A stretch of DNA of 64,000 nucleotides from an uncultured bacterium (GCA_900551245.1 URVC01000012.1:19113-83112), one strand, 5' to 3'; positions 17,171-26,146 are shown, numbered from the stretch's first letter. Notes: generated by a model not told the origin, from the letters alone. Translations and numbers: made by a program.

Positions 17171-17257
17171 ATGAACCGTATCTTCGATCTCTCTCCCCGG
17201 CGAACGACCGGGAGTTCCGGGTACCGGTCCGACGCCGGGTGCCGTTCCTGCCGGTGA
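17171..17257 (+). CDS. Possible 28-codon leader ORF before the kinase
   Basis: An ATG at 17171 with GGAG 8 bases upstream opens 28 codons, rich in Arg/Ser, ending in a TGA at 17255-17257. That stop overlaps an in-frame GTG of the kinase at 17254 and precedes its ATG at 17266. The position suggests translational coupling or a leader peptide. No homology can be claimed. Confidence 0.25.
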   Translation: MNRIFDLSPRRTTGSSGYRSDAGCRSCR

Positions 17258-17265
17258 GTGCCATC

Positions 17266-19137
17266 ATGGCGGCCCCCTCCCTCGAACATCTCAAAGGCCG
17301 GGATATCGCCGGGTTCCGGATTCTTGCCGAACTCGGGCGGGGCAACAACGGTATCGTCTACCTCGCCCGCCAGCTGACGCTCGACCGTGAAGTGGCCCTC
17401 AAACTCCTGCTCCCGGAGCTGGCCGCCGAACCGGAGTACACCCGGAGCATCCTGCGCGAAGCCCGGCTCGCCGCCCGGCTCGACCATCCCAATATCGTGC
17501 AGGCGCTCGACGCCGGCTCTTCGCCGGATGGCTTCTGCTTTTTCGCCATGGAGTATGTGCCGGGCAGAACGCTCGAAGATATTCGCATTCACCATCCGGA
17601 GGAGCTTTCGTTCCGCTTCCTGCTGGATCTCTCGATCCAGCTCGCCGACGCGCTCGCCTACGCCTGGAAACACTGCAGGATGATCCACGGCGACATCAAG
17701 CCGGGCAATCTGCTGATCCGCGACGGCGACCGCCGCCTCAAACTGGCGGACCTGGGGCTCGCCCGGATCAGCGGCGTTCCAGGGGCAGACGAGATCGTGG
17801 TGACCCCGCTCTATGCCGCGCCGGAGGTGATCCGCGGAGAGTTCGCCAAGGTGGGGCAGACCAGCGACATCTACAGCTTCGGCGTGATGTTCTATGAACT
17901 CGCAGCCGGGAAACCGCCCTTCCGGGGCGACACCGATTTCCTCATCGACGCCCACCAGAACCTGCCGCCCCCGCCGTTGTGGGAGGCCAACCCGGACATC
18001 GACCCGGAACTCGCCGGATTCGTCATGCAGATGCTGGAAAAAGAGCCGGAGCACCGCCCCGCCGACTGGAAGGAGGTCGCCGCTTTTCTGCGGGAAACCC
18101 GCGCCCGGCTCTACTCGCCCGGCTACGCGGCGAAATGGCAGGCGCAGCGGAATCAACCGGCCGCCCTCCGCAACCGCCGCCACCCGCTGCTCACGCCGCT
18201 GTTGGTCGTGGCGTTCGTCTTGATCTTTCTGCTTCTGGGGGCGTTCTTCTACACCGCCTTCCGGTTCCTCACCGAGGACACGACGCTCACACCGATCACC
18301 ATCACGCCGGAACCGCCGGCGGAACCGCTCCCCGTCGGCGATGCGGTTGCCCCGGACGAGCTCTTGAAAGTCGCTCTCTCCGGCGAAGCGGTGCGTGAAC
18401 TGCCCCCGCCCCGGCAGCAGCCGACGGAATCCCCGCAGCGGGCCGTCTCCACGCCGCCGGCCTCCCCGCCGGTCACCCGGCCGGCCCGCCCGGTGCAGAC
18501 AGCTTCAGATTCTGCGGAACATCAATCGCCCCCGCCGGACTCCGTTCCGCCGCCTCCTCCGCCGACGGTTCCGCCGGAATCGGTGGAGCCTCCGGCAAAG
18601 CGGGTCTTCAGCCCGCGCATTTCGATCCACGCCCTGCGGAAACGGATGCAGAAACTCGACCGGATGCTCGCACAGCTCAATGCGGACGATTATCCGCGCA
18701 AATGGCAGGAGAAGGCCCGCGAGGTCGGCGCCCACTCCTGGCTCCTGCTGCTTCAACTCGCCACCCGCGACCTGCCGATTCCGGAACCGGACCGGTTCGA
18801 ACCAACTGGCGCCAACCGGGAGGCGGACTGGATCTCCTTCGGCGGCATGGCCGGCTTCATCCGGGTCTACCCGAAGATGCCGCCGATACGGATTGCCCGC
18901 GGCTTCGGAGCCGGACTCTACCGGGAACTGCGCAAGGCGCGCCTGCTGCCAGCCGGGCTGGATGGAGAGTTCAGCCGGGCGTTCGAATTCTTCGTCCGGG
19001 AGCGGATGGGGCGCACGCCCATCCGCGCTCTCGACAACCGCATTCTGCGCAACTGCAACTACTCCCTGCCGGATTTCGTCGACACGTTGAAGGACGGCAC
19101 CCTCGCCCGCCGGCTCCAGACCGCCGGTCAGAAGTGA
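17266..19137 (+). CDS. Membrane-anchored Ser/Thr protein kinase (PknB type)
   Basis: From ATG 17266 this is 623 residues. The cytoplasmic kinase domain (about 14-275) has the Gly loop GRGNNG, Lys46 in VALKLL, HGDIKPGNL (Asp143 catalytic) and DLGLAR (DLG where most kinases have DFG). One membrane helix (LLVVAFVLIFLLLGAFF) follows near 305-325, then a Pro-rich linker. The last ~170 residues form an outside domain with no recognised repeats (no PASTA). The kinase would phosphorylate Ser/Thr in the cytoplasm in response to something outside the membrane. In-frame GTG starts at 17239 and 17254 are possible. The gene ends by overlapping the convergent nadK-like gene by 10 bases. Confidence 0.9.
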   Translation: MAAPSLEHLKGRDIAGFRILAELGRGNNGIVYLARQLTLDREVALKLLLPELAAEPEYTRSILREARLAARLDHPNIVQALDAGSSPDGFCFFAMEYVPGRTLEDIRIHHPEELSFRFLLDLSIQLADALAYAWKHCRMIHGDIKPGNLLIRDGDRRLKLADLGLARISGVPGADEIVVTPLYAAPEVIRGEFAKVGQTSDIYSFGVMFYELAAGKPPFRGDTDFLIDAHQNLPPPPLWEANPDIDPELAGFVMQMLEKEPEHRPADWKEVAAFLRETRARLYSPGYAAKWQAQRNQPAALRNRRHPLLTPLLVVAFVLIFLLLGAFFYTAFRFLTEDTTLTPITITPEPPAEPLPVGDAVAPDELLKVALSGEAVRELPPPRQQPTESPQRAVSTPPASPPVTRPARPVQTASDSAEHQSPPPDSVPPPPPPTVPPESVEPPAKRVFSPRISIHALRKRMQKLDRMLAQLNADDYPRKWQEKAREVGAHSWLLLLQLATRDLPIPEPDRFEPTGANREADWISFGGMAGFIRVYPKMPPIRIARGFGAGLYRELRKARLLPAGLDGEFSRAFEFFVRERMGRTPIRALDNRILRNCNYSLPDFVDTLKDGTLARRLQTAGQK

Positions 19138-19874
19138 AATCCCCGGAACGGCAGTTTGTTCGGATGGCGCAGCACCCGGCAGCGCGGACACATGAAATTG
19201 CCCAGTCCGTAGATGGAGGCGCACAGCTCCGACTCGAAGAGTTCGACCCGCTCCCCTTCGACCACCTCAATCCGCTCCGGTGAATTGTCGGCAATCAGAA
19301 TGCCGGGGCCGCGGACCACTTCGATCTCCACCCGCGAATTCGACGCCAGCACCAGATGGTTGACCTCCTCGGTGGAATTGCTGAACGCCAGCCCGATCCC
19401 GACCCGGAAAATGCTGTGGGTGATGCTGCGGTAATAGGCGGTGCTGCCGTGGACGCTCGAAAGCCCGACCCCGTCGCCGACCACCTCGTTGGCGTAGAGC
19501 TCCCCGTCGATCCACACCCGGTACCGCAACGCGCTGGAGTGGTCGAGGTTGTGCAGAAATACATCGTTCAGCGCCGTGACCACGCGGCCCCGCACCCGGC
19601 CTGCCACCTTCGGCAGCGACACCAGCGGCGTTTTCCCCGCGCAGAAGGCGGCGAGCTGCAGCTCACAGCGATGTTCCGGGCAGAGCGGCGCCGTGCGGGC
19701 GTCGCGGATCGGCAGTTTCGGCACGCCCGGGTAATCCCGCTCCGCGCCGAGCAGCGCTCCGTCGCCGCCGTGAGCGACCACCAGGGAGAAATCCCGCTCC
19801 GCCTCCTCCAGTCCGAATTCGCCGAGCAACGGACGGATGTCCTCCAGATTCTTGCCCACCAGTTTGATCTTCAT
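19128..19874 (-). CDS. NAD kinase-like protein
   Basis: The 248-residue protein has the inorganic-polyphosphate/ATP-NAD kinase landmarks: GGDGALLG at 36-43 (family GGDGTxL, with the catalytic Asp present), ALNDVFLHN in place of ALNE, and GVGLSSVHGSTAYYRS matching the family's 'VSTPTGSTAY' site. It would make NADP from NAD and ATP. Length is somewhat short (family 280-300) and several motif residues differ. It is therefore a divergent NadK; no other NadK is visible in the window. It overlaps the upstream methyltransferase by 4 bases (ATGA). Confidence 0.8.
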   Translation of the reverse strand: MKIKLVGKNLEDIRPLLGEFGLEEAERDFSLVVAHGGDGALLGAERDYPGVPKLPIRDARTAPLCPEHRCELQLAAFCAGKTPLVSLPKVAGRVRGRVVTALNDVFLHNLDHSSALRYRVWIDGELYANEVVGDGVGLSSVHGSTAYYRSITHSIFRVGIGLAFSNSTEEVNHLVLASNSRVEIEVVRGPGILIADNSPERIEVVEGERVELFESELCASIYGLGNFMCPRCRVLRHPNKLPFRGFHF

Positions 19875-20347
19875 ACCTTCACTCCGTAACGCGTCACCGC
19901 CACAATGGCATAGAGGATCGCCGCCGCCGCGTTGCCGACGTTGATCGAGGCCTTCTCGCCGAACATCGGCAGACTGACCAGCCCGTCGACCAGCTCCAGC
20001 GTCTCCGGCGCCACCCCGAGCGCCTCGTTGCCGAAAATCACCGCCAGCGGGAACTCATACTTCATCTCCCAGGCGAACCGGCTTCCCGGCATGGGCTCGG
20101 CGGCGAGGATCATCCGGTACCCCTCCGCCCGGAGCGTGCGGACCGCCGTGGCCGAATCCGCCATCACCCGGCAGGGCACCATCGCATCCGCCCCCATGGC
20201 GGTCTTCGCCAGCTTCGGATGCGGCGGAGCGGGGGTGTAGCCGCAGGCGATGATCTCCGCCGCGCCGACCGCTTCGGCAATCCGGAAGATGTTGCCGGTG
20301 TTGTGCGCACTGCGCAGCCGGTCCAATACAATGGCAATCCGCTCCAC
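19871..20347 (-). CDS. TrmH/SpoU-family RNA methyltransferase
   Basis: The 158-residue SPOUT enzyme contains only the catalytic domain. Motif 1 is LRSAHNTGNIFRIAEAVGA (Asn and Arg for 2'-O ribose methylation), motif 2 is AVIFGNEALGV, and motif 3 is VSLPMFGEKASINVGNAAAA. Such enzymes transfer a methyl group from S-adenosylmethionine to the ribose of tRNA or rRNA. The short form without an N-terminal extension is like TrmL/TrmH, but which base is modified cannot be told. The start is a GTG with AGGAGG ten bases upstream. It is co-transcribed with the NAD kinase-like gene. Confidence 0.88.
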   Translation of the reverse strand: MERIAIVLDRLRSAHNTGNIFRIAEAVGAAEIIACGYTPAPPHPKLAKTAMGADAMVPCRVMADSATAVRTLRAEGYRMILAAEPMPGSRFAWEMKYEFPLAVIFGNEALGVAPETLELVDGLVSLPMFGEKASINVGNAAAAILYAIVAVTRYGVKV

Positions 20348-20418
20348 GTCGAAAAAACCTCCTGTTTCGAAATTTCATTAAATTAATATCTTTATGCCGC
20401 TTTTGCAAGCACGGAAAC

Positions 20419-20447
20419 TTGCCGGAAGCCCATTTTGATGATATATT
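20419..20447 (+). promoter_or_regulatory. Promoter of lpxA-gpmI
   Basis: TTGCCG (20419-20424), 17-base spacer, TATATT (20442-20447), 44 bases before the lpxA ATG. The -35 is poor and the -10 good. Confidence 0.5.
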
Positions 20448-20490
20448 ACAGCAACATCCCTTAATCTTCGGAACATGAGAGGTTTTCCGT

Positions 20491-21291
20491 ATGCCTAAAA
20501 TTCATCCCTCCGCAATCGTCGCAGACGGCGCCATCCTCGATGACAGCGTGGAAGTCGGTCCCTTCTGCTATGTCGGCCCCCACGTCACCATCGGAGCCGG
20601 CACCCGGCTGATCGGTCACTGCAATATCGACGGCTACACCACGCTCGGCTCCGGCAATGTGGTCCACCCCTTCGCGGCGCTCGGGCAGCCGGCGCAGGAT
20701 CACGCGGTCGTCCCCGGGGCGAAAACCTATCTCAAGATCGGCAACGACAACATCTTCCGCGAAGGGTGCGCCATCCACACCGGCACCAAGCCGGACAGCG
20801 AAACCGTCATCGGCAATCACTGCATGTTCATGAACGCCACCCACGTCGCCCACAACTGCCGGATCGGCAACAACGTCATCTTCGTCGGCTTCTCCGGCTG
20901 CGCCGGGTACTGCGAGGTGTTCGACAACGTGCTTCTCTCGGCGCTCTCCGGGATGCACCAGTTCTGCCGGATCGGCCGGTTCGCCATCATCTCCGGCGGC
21001 TCGGTCTTCTCGCAGGACGTCCCCCCCTTCATGATGGCCGAAGGACGCAACGGCGGCGTCAAAATGATCAACAAAGTCGGGCTTCAACGCGCCGGCTTCA
21101 GCAGTGAAACCATCACCATCATCAAACACCTCTACCGGATCTACTACCGCAGCGGACTCATCCCCTCCAACGCGCTCGCGAAAATCAAGGAGGAGCTGCC
21201 GCAGACCCCGGAGGTGCTCGAATTCATCCAGTTCTGTGAAAGCAGCAAGCGCGGCGTCCTGCCTCCGCACAAGGAAGGCCACCGCAACTAA
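20491..21291 (+). CDS. lpxA: Acyl-ACP-UDP-N-acetylglucosamine O-acyltransferase LpxA
   Basis: The 266-residue protein is a left-handed beta-helix of hexapeptide repeats (IHPSAIV, AILDDSVEVGP, VTIGAG and so on) followed by a helical C terminus. His121 in THVAHNC matches the catalytic His125 of E. coli LpxA. It transfers a hydroxyacyl chain from ACP to O3 of UDP-GlcNAc, the first step of lipid A, in the cytoplasm. It shows that the organism makes an LPS-type outer membrane. Here it is not next to lpxD/lpxB/fabZ as in many bacteria but 20 bases ahead of gpmI. Chain-length preference cannot be judged. Confidence 0.94.
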   Translation: MPKIHPSAIVADGAILDDSVEVGPFCYVGPHVTIGAGTRLIGHCNIDGYTTLGSGNVVHPFAALGQPAQDHAVVPGAKTYLKIGNDNIFREGCAIHTGTKPDSETVIGNHCMFMNATHVAHNCRIGNNVIFVGFSGCAGYCEVFDNVLLSALSGMHQFCRIGRFAIISGGSVFSQDVPPFMMAEGRNGGVKMINKVGLQRAGFSSETITIIKHLYRIYYRSGLIPSNALAKIKEELPQTPEVLEFIQFCESSKRGVLPPHKEGHRN

Positions 21292-21311
21292 CGATAGAGA
21301 GGAATTTCATC

Positions 21312-22964
21312 ATGCTTGAACCTTTGAAGAAAAATCCGGATTTCACCCCGCGCCGCGGCCCGGTGGTGCTCGCCATTCTCGACGGCGTCGGCTTCGGCAA
21401 GTACACCGACGGCGATGCGGTGCTCAACGCCCACACTCCGGTGCTGGACCGCCTGCTCAAGGAGTGCCCGACCACCCGTCTCAAGGCACACGGCACCGCG
21501 GTGGGGATGCCCTCCGACGCCGACATGGGCAACAGCGAAGTGGGACACAACGCCATCGGCTGCGGCCGCGTCTTCTCGCAGGGCGCGAAGCTGGTCGAAG
21601 AGGCGGTCGAGTCGAAGAAGCTCTTCGCCGGCGAAACCTGGAAGAAGCTGATCGCCAATGTGAAGGAGCACAATTCGACGCTCCACTTCATCGGTCTCTT
21701 TTCCGACGGCAACGTCCACAGCAACATCGCGCATCTGAAGGCGATGGTGCTGGAGGCGAAGGCGGAAGGGGTCCGTCGCATCCGCATCCACGCGCTGCTC
21801 GACGGCCGTGATGTGCCGGAAACCTCGGCGCTGGAGTACATCGATCCCTTCGAGGAGTTCCTCGCCGGGCTGAACCGCGACGGCGTCGACTTCCGGATCG
21901 CTTCCGGCGGTGGCCGCATGGTCATCACCATGGACCGTTACGGCGCGAACTGGGAGATGGTTCACAAGGGGTGGGAAACCCACGTGCACGGCAACGGGGA
22001 GTTCTTCCCCAATGCGCACGAGGCGATCGTGAAGCTGCGCGAGCGGACCGGCGCCATCGACCAGGATCTGCCCGCATTCGTCATCTCCGACGACGGCAAG
22101 ACGCCGGTGGGGCCGATTGAGGACAACGATTCGGTGATCTACTTCAACTTCCGCGGCGACCGTTCGCTGGAGATCACGGCGGCGTTCGAGGAGGAGGCGT
22201 TCGACAAGTTCGACCGCGGCCGCCGTCCGAAGGTGATGTACGCGGGGATGATGGAGTATGACGGCGACCTGCACGCGCCGAAGCTCTTCCTGGTCAACCC
22301 GCCGGAAATCGACCGCACGATGGATGAATATCTCTGCGCGACCGGCGTCAGCCAGCTCGCGGTGAGCGAAACCCAGAAGTACGGGCATGTGACCTACTTC
22401 TTCAACGGCAACCGTTCCGGGAAGTTCGACGACAAGCTCGACACCTATGTGGAAATCCGGTCGGATGTGGTTCCCTTCGAACAGCGCCCGTGGATGAAGT
22501 GCGCCGAAATCACCGACAAGGTGATCGAGGCGATTGAAAGCGGCGCCTACCGGATGATCCGGCTGAACTATCCCAACGGCGACATGGTCGGCCACACCGG
22601 CAGCATGGAAGCGGTGCTGGTGGCGATGGAGGCGCTGGACCTCTGCCTCGGCCGTCTGGTGGAGGCGGTGAAGAAGGCGGGCGGCGTGCTGGTGATCTCC
22701 GCCGACCACGGCAACGCCGACGACATGCTCGAACACGACAAGAAGGGCAACGTTAAACTCGATGCGGAGGGCAACCCCTGCCGCAAGACCAGCCATTCGC
22801 TCAATCCGGTGCCGTGCATCATCTACGATCCGGAGAGCAAGGGCGAATACAAGCCGGAGCTGCGCGACGGTCTCGGCATCAGTTCGCTGGCCGCGACCTG
22901 CATCGAACTGCTCGGCTACAAGGCGCCGGCGGATTACGATCCGGCGGTGATCCAGTTCCGGTAA
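21312..22964 (+). CDS. gpmI: 2,3-bisphosphoglycerate-independent phosphoglycerate mutase
   Basis: The 550-residue enzyme has the alkaline-phosphatase fold of iPGM. The first metal site is LAILDGVGFG, the catalytic Ser75 lies in MGNSEVGHNAIG, the phosphatase/transferase region has HIALLDGRDVP-type RIHALLDGRD, and ISADHGNAD supplies late metal ligands. It interconverts 3- and 2-phosphoglycerate in glycolysis with Mn or similar metal. Length is as expected (510-560). The ATG has GAGAGGAATT upstream. It is the last gene before a strong terminator. Nothing unusual is seen apart from its pairing with lpxA. Confidence 0.95.
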   Translation: MLEPLKKNPDFTPRRGPVVLAILDGVGFGKYTDGDAVLNAHTPVLDRLLKECPTTRLKAHGTAVGMPSDADMGNSEVGHNAIGCGRVFSQGAKLVEEAVESKKLFAGETWKKLIANVKEHNSTLHFIGLFSDGNVHSNIAHLKAMVLEAKAEGVRRIRIHALLDGRDVPETSALEYIDPFEEFLAGLNRDGVDFRIASGGGRMVITMDRYGANWEMVHKGWETHVHGNGEFFPNAHEAIVKLRERTGAIDQDLPAFVISDDGKTPVGPIEDNDSVIYFNFRGDRSLEITAAFEEEAFDKFDRGRRPKVMYAGMMEYDGDLHAPKLFLVNPPEIDRTMDEYLCATGVSQLAVSETQKYGHVTYFFNGNRSGKFDDKLDTYVEIRSDVVPFEQRPWMKCAEITDKVIEAIESGAYRMIRLNYPNGDMVGHTGSMEAVLVAMEALDLCLGRLVEAVKKAGGVLVISADHGNADDMLEHDKKGNVKLDAEGNPCRKTSHSLNPVPCIIYDPESKGEYKPELRDGLGISSLAATCIELLGYKAPADYDPAVIQFR

Positions 22965-22980
22965 GTTCCAGACAGCAGAA

Positions 22981-23018
22981 CACCGCCCGGGGGATGCTCC
23001 GGGCGGTGTTTTTTTTTC
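22981..23018 (+). terminator. Rho-independent terminator after gpmI
   Basis: An 11-bp perfect stem, ACACCGCCCGG (22981-22991) with CCGGGCGGTGT (23000-23010), an 8-base loop and a run of nine T. One of the strongest terminators in the window. Confidence 0.95.
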
Positions 23019-23071
23019 GGCGGAAACGAGTGTGTCCCCACCCGTCGCCGGTACATGGATGTTTCGTAAAA

Positions 23072-24025
23072 TCAGTCGAAGTGTTCACGGGCGAAGGCGA
23101 TCTTCTCCGCCCGGGTGGGGTGAGCGCCTTCCGGCAGGCTTTCGATCAACTTCAGCCGCGAAAGCAGTCCCTGCCCGTTGGCGATCTGAATCGCCAGCCC
23201 CGGCCGGGCGTTCAATTCCAGCAGCAGCGGGCCGCGCTGCCGGTCGGTGGCAATGTCCGCCCCGAAATAGCCGAGCGGGGTCATTTCGGCACAACGGGCG
23301 GCCAGATCCAGATGACGCTCCCAGTCGGCCACGCGCAGTTCGGAGAACGGCGCCCCGGTATCCGGATGGTGGGTGATCTCACGGTTGTGCCGCGCGGCGA
23401 AGCGCGGACTCCCGTCGCGGATGCTCAGCCCGACGCCGACCGCCCCCTGGTGCAGGTTCGCCCGCCCGTCCGATTCGCGGGTGGCCAGCCGGATCATCGC
23501 CATCACCGGATACCCCCGGAAGACGATCAGCCGCACATCCGGCACCCCCTGATAACTGAAACGGCTGTAGATGTCCGAGAAGTCGATGCAACGTTCGATC
23601 AACGCATAGTCCACCTGCCCGCCGAGGCTGTAAAGGCCGCTCAGGATGTTCGAAATGTGCTCGTAGATCATCGCATAGTCGCAATATGTCCCGTTCGCCT
23701 TGCGGAACCGGGTTCCATCGTGCTCCTTGATCACCAGAATGCCGCGGCCGCCGCTGCCGTGCCCCGGTTTGATGACGAAGTCCGGCACCGGCGCGACCAG
23801 CTTGCCGAACTCCCGCACCTCATACTGAAACCGGATGCATCCGACCAGCTCCGCCGTCGTCACACCGGCGCGCATCGCCAGCTCCTTGGTGCGCAGTTTG
23901 TCGTCCACATCCGGGTAGTCGGCCCGCCGGTTGTAGCGCATGATGTAACTGTAGTTGCGCCGGTTCATGCCCAGCACACCCGACGCGGCAAGCGCTCGCG
24001 GAGAAACCAGACGCGGCAGTTTCAT
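23072..24025 (-). CDS. RimK-like ATP-grasp ligase (alpha-L-glutamate ligase-like)
   Basis: The 317-residue protein is an ATP-grasp ligase of the RimK-related group. It carries the glycine-rich ATP loop PGHGSGGRGILVIKEH and late metal ligands in GYFGADIATD and LLELNARPGLAIQ (the N-x-R ATP-grasp ending). Such enzymes form amide bonds between a carboxylate and an amino group by way of an acyl phosphate. Its partner genes, a 7TM protein with an inactive transglutaminase-like domain and a retropepsin-like protease, form a set that I recall from published comparative genomics of amidoligases. The substrate is unknown. It overlaps the membrane gene by 4 bases. Confidence 0.85.
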   Translation of the reverse strand: MKLPRLVSPRALAASGVLGMNRRNYSYIMRYNRRADYPDVDDKLRTKELAMRAGVTTAELVGCIRFQYEVREFGKLVAPVPDFVIKPGHGSGGRGILVIKEHDGTRFRKANGTYCDYAMIYEHISNILSGLYSLGGQVDYALIERCIDFSDIYSRFSYQGVPDVRLIVFRGYPVMAMIRLATRESDGRANLHQGAVGVGLSIRDGSPRFAARHNREITHHPDTGAPFSELRVADWERHLDLAARCAEMTPLGYFGADIATDRQRGPLLLELNARPGLAIQIANGQGLLSRLKLIESLPEGAHPTRAEKIAFAREHFD

Positions 24026-25551
24026 GGCTTCACCAGAGGCTGAAAGCGAATCAGTTCACTCACCCGGTAGCCGGTATAGGTGCCCAGCAGCAGGATGACG
24101 CCGAGAATCGCCAGATTGAGTTCCGAAAAGGTGTAGAGCAAATATTGCAGATAGCTGTTGGAGAGAATCAGGTAGCAGACTGCGGCAATCGCCAGACTCG
24201 CCCCGAGCTGCATGAGGGTGTTCCGGGCGCCGTCCTCCTCCCAGATCGTCGAGGCGCGCTCGATCGTCCACGCGATGATGATCAGGGGGAAGAAAGTCAC
24301 CGCCATGAAGTCCCGCAGCTGCAGCCCGTTGGCAACCATGCTGATGAGCTGCATCAGCAGAATCACCACCACCACCACCGCAGAAATCCGCGGCACCATC
24401 AATAGATTCAGCTTCGACAGCCAGAAGCGAATCGCCAGCCCCACGGTGAGAATCAGCAGAAAACAGATGATGCCGGGCAACAGTTTCATCTCCAGAAACG
24501 CCATGGCGATCAGCACCGGCATGAAGGTCCCCATCGTCGGGATTCCGACGATGTTGCGCGCCACGACGATCAGCAGAATCGCCAGCGGCAGGAGCGCCAG
24601 CTTCTGAAACATGTTCTGCGTCCCCGCCGGCAGAGCGAAGAGCGTCAGGTTCGGGAAATTCCGTTCGCCGATAATCCGGGAACGGATCCGGTTCAGCGTC
24701 TCCGCCCCCGTCGGCACCCGGGTGACCGAATAGCGGACCGCCGAATGCGTTCCGCCGGAAAGCTCGAACAGCGATTTCCCTCCCCGCTGGAGAATCAGAA
24801 ATCCCTCCGGCAACCCCTCCTTGCCGGTGTTGGCCCGGAACACGTGCCAGGTTCCGTCAAAATAGAGGTCGAGGAAATCGACCGGCAACTGCTGCAGACG
24901 GCGGTCATCCAGACTGATTCCCCGCAGCAGACGCGCATGCAGTCCGCGGCGTTCGAGCACCGTAATGGCGGCGGCAAGCGTCCCCTCCCCGCCGGCGCGG
25001 CTGCCGGAGAGAAGTTTCCGTTCCGCGGGAGGAATGGCGGCCAGTTCCCGCAGCAGGACCGGAACCAGCTCTTCCGGCGGAAGCCGCCGGCCGGGATCGA
25101 TCTTCGCAAGCAGAGCGTCACACGCCGCGGCCGTCGCATCCGGAAGGACCGGGAACCCTTCCGGCGGCGGCGGCAGCACCGGTTCCGGCACCGTTCCCGG
25201 CACCACCCGGAAACGGCAGTTGACCGTCTGCCGGCCCGACGTCGGCGGCAAATTGAGCACGGCCCGCCGGTCTCCATCCTCTTCGGTCAACTGAAAATTC
25301 CGCTTCCCCTCCGGCACCAGCGAGAAGTAGTACCCCGGCGTCAGCTCCGGCAGGGCAAGGGAGAGATGAACCGGCTGCCCCGGCACCGCCTGAAAGGAGA
25401 CCGAAGCATCCAGCTGATAAAAGACAGACGAGCGGTCGTTCAAACTGAAATCCAGAAAACGAACCTTGACGAAGACCACTCCCGCGGTCAATACGAAAAG
25501 CACCGCGACGATGAAAAAAAGCAGACGGCGATGGCCTTGATGGTCGGGCAT
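24022..25551 (-). CDS. Seven-transmembrane protein with inactive transglutaminase-like domain
   Basis: The 509-residue protein has an N-terminal membrane helix (about 9-30) and an outside domain to about 300. That domain contains a transglutaminase-like fold without an obvious Cys-His-Asp triad. Then comes a block of about seven hydrophobic helices (LALLPLAILLIVVARNIVG through GVILLLGTYTGY). This matches the 7TM_transglut/Transglut_i_TM architecture found with RimK-like ligases and retropepsin-like proteases. It probably binds and presents a peptide or envelope substrate at the membrane. It lies between its two partners on one transcript, 20 bases after the protease gene. Confidence 0.85.
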   Translation of the reverse strand: MPDHQGHRRLLFFIVAVLFVLTAGVVFVKVRFLDFSLNDRSSVFYQLDASVSFQAVPGQPVHLSLALPELTPGYYFSLVPEGKRNFQLTEEDGDRRAVLNLPPTSGRQTVNCRFRVVPGTVPEPVLPPPPEGFPVLPDATAAACDALLAKIDPGRRLPPEELVPVLLRELAAIPPAERKLLSGSRAGGEGTLAAAITVLERRGLHARLLRGISLDDRRLQQLPVDFLDLYFDGTWHVFRANTGKEGLPEGFLILQRGGKSLFELSGGTHSAVRYSVTRVPTGAETLNRIRSRIIGERNFPNLTLFALPAGTQNMFQKLALLPLAILLIVVARNIVGIPTMGTFMPVLIAMAFLEMKLLPGIICFLLILTVGLAIRFWLSKLNLLMVPRISAVVVVVILLMQLISMVANGLQLRDFMAVTFFPLIIIAWTIERASTIWEEDGARNTLMQLGASLAIAAVCYLILSNSYLQYLLYTFSELNLAILGVILLLGTYTGYRVSELIRFQPLVKP

Positions 25552-25571
25552 GAGATGAACTCCTTCAGATG

Positions 25572-26096
25572 TTACAGCACGTTGCGGCGGGAGGGATCCA
25601 CCGCCGCCAGCCCGTTGATGACGTTGCGCCCGAGCAGAACCGGATACTCAAAATGGCTCCGGTCGGCCAGCGTGAACTCCCGCTGCAGCGTGAGGTGGCC
25701 GATGCGGAAGGTCAGCAGAACCGTGTAGCGCTGCATGGATTCGGCGCCGTGCCGTTTGATCGTGGCGACGCGCTCCACCGGCAGCTCGTAACTGCGGGTG
25801 AGCTTCTCGCCGCGGCTGACGATCTGGAACGACACCCATTTCTTCCCGTCCCGCTCGAACCCGCGGATATTTCTCGCGTCGATGGAACTGGTCGTGGCAC
25901 CGGTATCAACCCGTGCCTCAAACGGAGCGGAAAACCCCTCCAGATAGACCGCCTCGGTCTCGCCGATGATCCCGAGCGGAAGGTCGCCGAGCATGGAGGC
26001 CGCACTCTGCGGCACCGCTCCGGCATCCGATTTTACAGATTCGCATCCGGCAAACAGCAGCGCCGTCGCCGGAAAAAGCAGGAAAAGCCATTTCAT
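25572..26096 (-). CDS. Retropepsin-like aspartic protease lipoprotein (RimB/'ATP-dependent zinc protease' family)
   Basis: The 174-residue protein has a lipoprotein signal ending in LLFAGC (Cys18), so it is secreted and lipidated. The mature part is a single retropepsin lobe: RVDTGATTSSIDA carries the D-T-G-A active-site motif and YPVLLGRNVI is the partner psi-loop. The family (PF05618) is often annotated 'ATP-dependent zinc protease', but the fold is aspartyl. A dimer would form the active site. It is first in the three-gene operon with the 7TM transglutaminase-like protein and the ATP-grasp ligase, and probably trims or removes what the ligase adds. GAGGAGG lies ahead of the ATG. Confidence 0.88.
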   Translation of the reverse strand: MKWLFLLFPATALLFAGCESVKSDAGAVPQSAASMLGDLPLGIIGETEAVYLEGFSAPFEARVDTGATTSSIDARNIRGFERDGKKWVSFQIVSRGEKLTRSYELPVERVATIKRHGAESMQRYTVLLTFRIGHLTLQREFTLADRSHFEYPVLLGRNVINGLAAVDPSRRNVL

Positions 26097-26146
26097 TTCA
26101 GAACCTCCTCTACAATCAACGCTCCCCGGACAGAAAATATTCGTAT

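Noticed and set aside
22814..24043. 409-codon + frame spanning the gpmI end, its terminator and the ligase gene
   Set aside because: It would run through a strong terminator and lies antisense to the ATP-grasp ligase.
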